Shown: in pieces, positions 53,041-59,123 of the stretch
Numbering within the stretch: the first letter of the stretch is position 1
How the letters are laid out: every line of letters begins with the position of its first letter
NCBI RefSeq assembly: GCF_002954445.1
Contig: NZ_MQWA01000001.1
Span: 3,010,730-3,069,852, forward strand
Direction: 5' to 3'
Length of the DNA: 59,123 nucleotides
Origin: Rubritalea profundi
GTDB taxonomy: Bacteria > Verrucomicrobiota > Verrucomicrobiia > Verrucomicrobiales > Akkermansiaceae
Position numbers and translations under genes: made by a program
The notes under the pieces: model-generated
Databases searched by the model: none
What the model was told of the DNA's origin: nothing
Seen by the model: only the letters and a program-made list of their open reading frames with translations

Positions 53041-53880
53041 ATGAAGCCCACCCGCGAAAATGTCCGCCCCCACTCAGGCAGTTCCTTTACCTGCCTCGAT
53101 ATCGATTTGCCGACGTTCGACCACAACTACCATTACCACCCCGAGATCGAGTTGACTTGGGTCATGGAAAGCTCGGGCCAGCGCATCATCGGCGATTCCG
53201 TCGAATCCTTCACGCCCGGCGATTTGATCTTAATCGGTCCGCAAGTGCCTCACCAGTACCGCAACTGGAGCCAAGGCCGAGCCTGCTCGCGCGTCATTCA
53301 ATTTCGCTCCGACCTGTTTGGTGCCGAATTTTTCAACTCAGTCGAATTTCAAAAAATGGATGCCCTGTTGAATGAATCCAAACGCGGGCTCAGCTTCTCA
53401 CCGACAACAACCAAAGCCGTGCAATCGCAGATCCAGCAACTCTTTGAACTGCCAGCAGGCCCGGAACAGGCACTGCGATTGATTGAGATTCTCCACACCC
53501 TCAGTATCGATACGAAACGCAAACCACTCGCCAGCCCCAGCTACTCGGCATCGGTCACCACACGCAAGATCGATCGTCTGCAGCGCGTGCTCAACTACCT
53601 CGAGTCGCACTGGCGCGAGCCCATCACCCTACAGCAAGTATCTGACACCGCGGCTCTGCACCCCCAATCAGTTAGTCGATTTTTCCAACAACACCTAGGC
53701 ATGAGTTACCAGAGCTATCTGGTGCAGCTGCGGCTCAGCCACGCCGCCCGCGAGTTGATCGAAACCGAACACACCATCACCACCATCGCCTTCGACTGCG
53801 GCTTCAACAACCTCGGTAACTTCAACCGCCTCTTCAAAGCCAACTACGGAAAAACGCCGAACACATTTCGCAGGGTGTAG
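53041..53880 (+). CDS. AraC-family regulator with N-terminal cupin
   Basis: 279 residues. A cupin sensor (10-110; HYHPEIELTWVMESSGQR and GDLILIGPQVPHQYRN) precedes two helix-turn-helix motifs (about 180-279; PITLQQVSDTAALHPQSVSRFFQ and TITTIAFDCGFNNLGNFNRLFK). Cupin AraC proteins usually sense sugars. It is divergent from the P450 operon and most likely activates it in response to the sugar or its product. Like the operon it is richer in G+C than the flanking genes. Confidence 0.92.
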   Translation: MKPTRENVRPHSGSSFTCLDIDLPTFDHNYHYHPEIELTWVMESSGQRIIGDSVESFTPGDLILIGPQVPHQYRNWSQGRACSRVIQFRSDLFGAEFFNSVEFQKMDALLNESKRGLSFSPTTTKAVQSQIQQLFELPAGPEQALRLIEILHTLSIDTKRKPLASPSYSASVTTRKIDRLQRVLNYLESHWREPITLQQVSDTAALHPQSVSRFFQQHLGMSYQSYLVQLRLSHAARELIETEHTITTIAFDCGFNNLGNFNRLFKANYGKTPNTFRRV

Positions 53881-53940
53881 TCATTTGCAGATATTGTGTG
53901 ACTTCACGACGCCTTCTGCGTAGGTACGCTGGAGTCTTGC

Positions 53941-54011
53941 GTGGCGGCGGTTTCCAACCGCCAAGCCCAAGATTGTAAAATACGGACGAGGCGGTTGGAA
54001 ACCGCCGTCAC
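53941..54011. repeat. 22-bp extragenic palindrome (GGCGGTTTCCAACCGCC type)
   Basis: 53941-53962 and 53990-54011 are inverse copies with one mismatch in 22, with a 27-base spacer, 60 bases after the AraC stop. It may stop AraC transcription or be a REP-like dispersed palindrome. Confidence 0.75.
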
Positions 54012-54035
54012 ACCCTGAAGGAGTGGAGCCATCAG

Positions 54036-54227
54036 CCCTAACTCTCAGACCACGTAATCAGCAACAGGCTTCACCCTATCGGTCTGAAAACGGCACACTT
54101 GAAACTCCCGCCCCCATGTGTCAAGCCACAGCCTCACCAGAGCTGCGTCAAGCCGCAGCACTCCAAGGTTTTGTCACACTGAGCGATCACATTGATTGTA
54201 GAATCCAGTGCTTAAATTTTTGTCGTG
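54036..54227. repeat. Right arm of ~195-bp inverted repeat
   Basis: Inverse copy of 49003-49202. Together the arms bound the MITE-like element, esterase, dehydrogenase, P450, ferredoxin and AraC genes. From 54228 to 54758 no gene is seen; only small fold-back pieces such as ATAATTCT/AGAATTAT (about 54491 and 54534) are present. Confidence 0.92.
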
Positions 54228-54707
54228 TAGTGTGATATTTCATAAGAAATCTGTAAGATGATTCCATCCTATAAGGCACTATGGATCACGAGTCGACTAG
54301 TAGCATTGTGCGAATGGTAGTATTGTATGTCTAATAAATACTGTGAGGCCCTTCCCCGTAAAACAACTTCCCAATATCCCTCTAAATCACGCTAAATCAC
54401 AAAAATATCACCATTGAGTCAGACTCCTGAGCTGGGCGCACCCTCGTTCGAAATGATGTAGAGAACCCTCCAGAAAATTGGATCTTCGCCCAATAATTCT
54501 AACTCCGACAGACTCTTAAACAGAGAATTATAAGATTTATCACCGGACCCCTTTTTCTACATCATCAGTAGCCCCTAGCCAGCCAATCGCCCTGGCTCTG
54601 TCCCCATATTTCACATATTTCATGTCCCGGGTGCTGTAATTGAGTGCATTCCCCGTAACTTTTGGCCACCAATCTTTATACAATGTGGATTTCGCATAGA
54701 TACTTGT

Positions 54708-54731
54708 GGATGAATATTACTTTATTCATCC
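54708..54731 (+). promoter_or_regulatory. Palindrome upstream of the PVC-type protein
   Basis: GGATGAAT (54708-54715) and ATTCATCC (54724-54731) form a perfect inverted repeat with an 8-base centre, 28 bases before the ATG. It may be an operator or a leader hairpin. Confidence 0.45.
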
Positions 54732-54758
54732 ATCAGATGCATCTATGATACTGCATTT

Positions 54759-57700
54759 ATGAAATTTATTTACCTCATTATCATCGCTCTGAGCCTTCCT
54801 CTCACAGCTCAGAAAGCAGTTCCTCTTTTCGATGGAAAGACTCTAAAAGGCTGGAACACAAACAAGGGAGAAGAAAAGTATTGGTCGGTGCGCGATGGTC
54901 TCATCGTAGGCGGGGATATGAAAAAGAAGGTGCCCTTTAACACCTTCTTAGCCACAGATAAATCTTACCAAAACTTTGAACTAGAATTTGACATCCGTCT
55001 CGTAAAAGGCAGCGGATTTATTAACTCAGGTATCCAAGTGAGAAGTATCCGCGTCCCTAAAAAGAGTGAAATGAAAGGCTACCAAGTCGATGCAGGTATT
55101 GGCTGGTGGGGTAAAATCTACGATGAATCCAGAAGAAACAAAGTCATTGCGCAGCCCATTGATCCCGCTGCGATCAAAAAAACAGCGAAGGACTGGGACT
55201 GGAATCACTACCGCATTCTCTGTGAAGGACCACGCATTAGATCATGGATCAATGGTGTCCCAGCACTAGACTATACCGAAAAAGACAAAAATATTCCGCT
55301 CGATGGATTGATCGGATTCCAAGCCCACGGTGGTGGCATTTTTGAGGTGCAGTATAAGGACATCACCATCAAAGAACTCCCTAGCACTCCAAATGTTAGA
55401 ACATGGAAGGCACTACAAGCTCCAGCGAAAGTGTCACCACCAAAAAAATCTGGCGCACGTAGTCCACAACAAGAACTCCAAGGATTCAAGCTACCAAGAG
55501 GCTTCACTGCCGAGCTCGTAGCCAGTGAGGAGCAAGGAGTGGGCAAGCCAATCACCGTCCAATGGGACACCGCAGGACGCATGTGGACGATGACCGCCTT
55601 TGAATATCCTATCGATGCCAACGAAAATAAAGCACACGCAGAAGCCATCTATAAAAGGGGAGGCAAAGACAAAATACTCGTTTTTGATAACCCCAGCGCT
55701 CCTGGACCACAGACGCCCCGCGTCTTTGCCGATGGTCTCGTCATCCCACTCGGCATGATCCCCACTGCTGACGGCGCACTCGTCCAGTATGGTACCGAGA
55801 TCCGCCACTACTATGACAAGAACCAAGACGGCAAAGCTGAAGGGTTCGACACTGTTTTAAAAGGGTTTGGCATTCAAGACTCCCACCTATTTCCTCACCA
55901 GTTTGAGCGTGCGCCAGGAGGATGGTATTACCTCGCACAGGGACTTTTCAACTATTCAGACGTGGTTCGCCCGGGTGGAAAAGCATTTGCGGATGGCAGT
56001 AAATCAGTCTCATTTCGCCAATGTAAACTAGCAAGATTCAGACCAGATGGCAGCGAATTTGAAAGCGTAAGCGCAGGTCCTAACAACATCTGGGGACTCA
56101 TACAGAAGAACAACGGTGAAACCTTCATCCAAGAAGCGAATGATTGGGGAATACCGATAGCTGAGTATCTCCAAGGCACACACTATGCCACTGGTTCTAA
56201 AGAAAAGCTCCGCAGCTACGCGCCACAAATACCATCCACTCTCCCAGGTCAACAAATGGGCGGAACCGGGCTCAGCGGCATCGCCCTTACCGAAGAGAAA
56301 GCATCAGCATTTAATCAACTCCACCCCAAAGCTGAAAACGTTTTCTATATCGTGAATCCGATCACTAACAGAATCCAAATTATTACTACCGTGCGTGATA
56401 AAAATGGTGATCACAGCTACACAAAACAAACCGACTTCATGACCTCTGAAGACAAATGGTTCCGCCCCGTAGCGGCACACTTCGGACCCGATGGATGCCT
56501 CTACATCGTGGACTGGTATAATAAAGTGATCTCACACAATGAAGTCCCACGTGCTCACCCAGACCGTGACAAAACAAGTGGTCGCATCTGGCGCATTCGC
56601 CTGATAACCTTACCCCAAAGACACCGCTAGATTTAACTAAAGCCAACCCAGCTCAACTCATCCAGGCACTTCAAAACCCCAATGAGAAAATCGCACGTCT
56701 CGCATGGTATGCCATCGCTGACCGCAAGGTTGAGAAGACTCCCGCTCTGACAGAAAACCTCCTCAAGCTCGTCAACGATACCTCCGCACCGATCAGCAGC
56801 CGCACACTCGCATTCTGGTCACTCGAAGACCTCGGTGAGTGGCAGGAACATTCCTCTGAGTTAGCGAAACTAGCCTCTGATCAGTCACCCTTCATGCGTT
56901 TTGAAGTGATCCGTAGTTTGGCGAATTTACATTTAAATGAAAAAGAATTCCTCTCCATCGCCTCAGCCTTCCCAACGGATGAAAACTACCGTGTCCGTGC
57001 GGAGCTAGCGAACACCATCCGCTATCACCGAGCGCCTACTCCTGGTATCATCGCACTTGCTGCCCAGCTTGGGCAGGCACCGCTCACAGGAAGGTCACTC
57101 ACCGCATACCATCGAAATTTTGAGCTCTACCTAGCACGCTGGGCAATGGAAAAACACGGTGCAGTCACCGCTAAGATGCTAGATTCTGAGATCGTTCAGA
57201 ACCTGAAGCCCGAGTCATTCTTGCTCGCTGTCCAGTCACTTCCCCCAGCCCAGGCCAGCGCACAACTCATCAAATCTATCCCTAAGCTGGATCGCGAACT
57301 CAGCAAGAATGAGCTCTCCCTGCTAGCCAGCCAGATTCAGAATCCAGACGTAACCAAGGCACTACAGTCATTGCTCCGTGATACTAAACACCAGCTCCGT
57401 ATCCTTAAAAAAATGGAACTGTTAGATGCTAAATTAGCCGCTAACCCGAGCCTCGCTGCCATCGTTGGTGAAGCATGTGCAGAACAATTTAAAAATCAAT
57501 CATCAGATGAAATTCAATCACTCATCATCAGGCTATCCGCTAAATTCCACCTCAAGCAAATGGAGCAACCCGTCACAAAATGGCTACTACTAGATGGCAG
57601 AAGTAACACCGAAATCATCTCCGGCCTCACCGCCCTCAGTGAGATGCGTAGTGCGTCACCAGCCACACTAAAACTCTACACCAAATTCTTCAACCACGCG

Positions 57701-59038
57701 CACGCTCCCATCAAACGACAAGCCACCATCAGCATCGCATCCTTCGGTGATCCCTCCACCGTAGAGTTCTTTGCCAAGAATTGGGATGACCTCCCTAGCG
57801 ACCTACGTCAGATCACCATCGGGGGGCTAACCTCAAGTAAAGCAAAAGCTGAATTACTCGGAAAAGCCACCGCCTCGGGTCAATTCAAAGGCCTCACCCC
57901 AGACTCACTAGGCAACATCATCACCGCGCTAGGTAGTGACAACGCAAGTGTGAAAACTATCCTCAAGAACACCCCAGGGCTCATCGTTCCCGTCATCAAG
58001 TTCACCGGTAAACCAAATGATACAGTAAACTACCCCATCGCGCTCAAAGGACCATTTACCGTCGAAGCCTGGGTGAAGCTCGATCCAGGTATCGGCCCAG
58101 ATGACTCCATCCTAGCAAACGACAAAGGCGGAGCGGATCTTAATTTCTTTGACAGTAAGTTCCGTTTTTATGGAGGGAAATCCTATGCTGACTGCATCAC
58201 GGCAAATCGAGCGATGCAGCCTAACCTTTGGACCCACTGCGCCGTCACGCGTAATAAAAAAGGTGAATTTAAAATTTACCTCGATGGAGAACTCGACTCG
58301 GCCAAAAGCAACCCAGTCACCGCAGACTTTCTAAACCTCACCATCGGCAACAGTACCCAAGCTGGTGGCAGCAGTTTAGAAATGCTAGAGTTCCGAGTAT
58401 GGGATCATGCCCGCAGCCCTGAGCAGGTCCTAGCTGATCACCTCACATCCTATGAAACAGAAAAGCCAAAAGGCCTCGTTCATCACGTCACAGGCAGCAC
58501 TCCTAAATTAACACTAAAAGGCAGCACGAACATCGCCTACGTCAGTAATGCTCCAAAACTCATCACGCCAGAAGCCGCGAAGAATGCTCATGCTAAATTC
58601 CAGAAATTCCTCAAGCTCGCTGACGACAAAGTCAAAGGAGACCCAGCAAAAGGCAAACTCCTCTTTGCCACCTGTGCTGCCTGCCATAAAGTAGGCGAAA
58701 GCGGTGGGATCATCGGCCCCGATCTCTCAGGAGCAGGAGCCATGACCACCGAGGCATTACTTCACAATATCCTCACCCCGAACGCTAAGATGGAAAGTGG
58801 CTACTACCGCCATGATCTTATCCTAAAAAATGGCGACAAAGTCAGCGGTTCGATGGTAGAAAAAAATAAAAACACCATCAGTATCCAGCCAATAGGAGGT
58901 GCCATCAAAGTGGTGAATAAAAAAGACATCGATAAGCACAACATCTCAAAATCATCACTCATGCCCGAGGGTTTGATCGATCACCTCAAGCCAAAACAAG
59001 TATCAAATTTATTCAGTTACCTACGCACACTCAAATAG
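54759..59038 (+). pseudogene. Secreted PVC-type multidomain protein (DUF1080, dehydrogenase propeller, LamG, heme CxxCH), frameshifted
   Basis: Signal peptide MKFIYLIIIALSLPLTAQ, then DUF1080 (about 20-210; LFDGKTLKGWN), a PVC-type membrane-bound dehydrogenase propeller (about 245-615; FKLPRGFTAELVASEE ... FGPDGCLYIVDWYNKVI), HEAT-like helices, a LamG-like domain (FTVEAWVKLDPGIGP) and a PVC-type heme domain with C-A-A-C-H near 58675-58689. The upstream frame ends at TAG 56628-56630, while homology passes to the -1 frame near 56602 (DNLTPKTPLDL) and continues to 59038; one missing base would explain it. Intact, it would be a ~1425-residue secreted sugar-oxidising or sugar-binding protein. The remaining 59039-59123 shows nothing. 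Confidence 0.85.
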
Positions 59039-59123
59039 CCATTCTAAATGCTTGAATGAATCAGCGTATGCTGATGATCATGTGATGTCAGCCATGCCAG
59101 CACATTTGAAAAATGGGGTCAAA

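Noticed and set aside
1-59123. CRISPR arrays, rRNA genes, riboswitches, prophage modules
   Set aside because: No regularly spaced repeats, no rRNA-like stretches, no TPP-type or other riboswitch core near thiD or the arg genes, and no phage structural genes were seen.

Overview
The window most likely comes from a member of the Verrucomicrobiota, probably a marine or polysaccharide-degrading one. This is inferred from gene content: a large secreted protein combining DUF1080, a PVC-type dehydrogenase propeller and a PVC-type CxxCH heme domain (54759-59038), a sulfatase remnant, an FadL-like barrel and an IF-1 with a long basic N-terminus. No rRNA or marker phylogeny is available. Base composition is even for most of the window; 49.4-53.9 kb is visibly richer in G+C.

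Layout. 0.4-5.2 kb: a sugar isomerase-like TIM barrel, carboxyspermidine dehydrogenase, a TPR protein behind a sigma54-like site, infA (apparently with an AUC start codon) and an Spx/ArsC-like protein. 5.2-13.7 kb: a DASS/TrkA-C permease and a polyphosphate locus (ppx-like, ppk1, divergent ppk2) running into yjbQ, an RluA-type synthase and a Nif3-like gene. 13.9-18.6 kb: an exopolysaccharide export set (secreted Ala-rich protein, outer-membrane barrel, Wzc-like tyrosine kinase, Wza-like export protein). 18.7-24.6 kb: a PDZ protein, an FadL-like barrel with a promoter-embedded palindrome, a voltage-gated K+ channel, a frameshifted LysM lipoprotein, argJ, argC and tRNA-Pro(GGG). 24.8-29.1 kb: a small gene, gene debris, a MobA-MoaD fusion and a frameshifted DUF4114 secreted protein.

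29.1-44.2 kb is the most intriguing stretch. A nitric-oxide sensing module (H-NOX, soluble hybrid histidine kinase, NtrC-type regulator, divergent Hpt) lies beside a divergent pair: a NodT/TolC-type outer-membrane lipoprotein and a tightly packed six-gene cluster (GT2, GT4, flippase-like protein, HlyD-like adaptor, membrane-TPR protein, and a 1109-aa GT39-like enzyme with an N-terminal beta-rich region). A GG-N10-GC sigma54-type site sits just before that cluster, so the proposed chain is NO -> H-NOX -> kinase -> Hpt/NtrC regulator -> sigma54 transcription of a surface-glycan machine.

44.2-59.1 kb: thiD with an alpha/beta hydrolase, a lone OppD-type ATPase, an IS630-like remnant, two broken genes (DUF2238 with an internal TGA, half a sulfatase), then a GC-richer cassette bounded by ~195-bp inverted repeats. 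The cassette carries cytochrome P450, [2Fe-2S] ferredoxin, class III-like alcohol dehydrogenase, an S-formylglutathione hydrolase-like esterase and a divergent AraC regulator. This fits oxidative demethylation of O-methyl sugars with formaldehyde disposal. A MITE-like element is inserted in the 3' end of the esterase gene. The window ends with the PVC-type multidomain protein, broken by a frameshift.

Three genes each need a -1 frame change (equivalent to one missing base) and one has a nonsense codon, so either assembly errors or real gene decay must be kept in mind.
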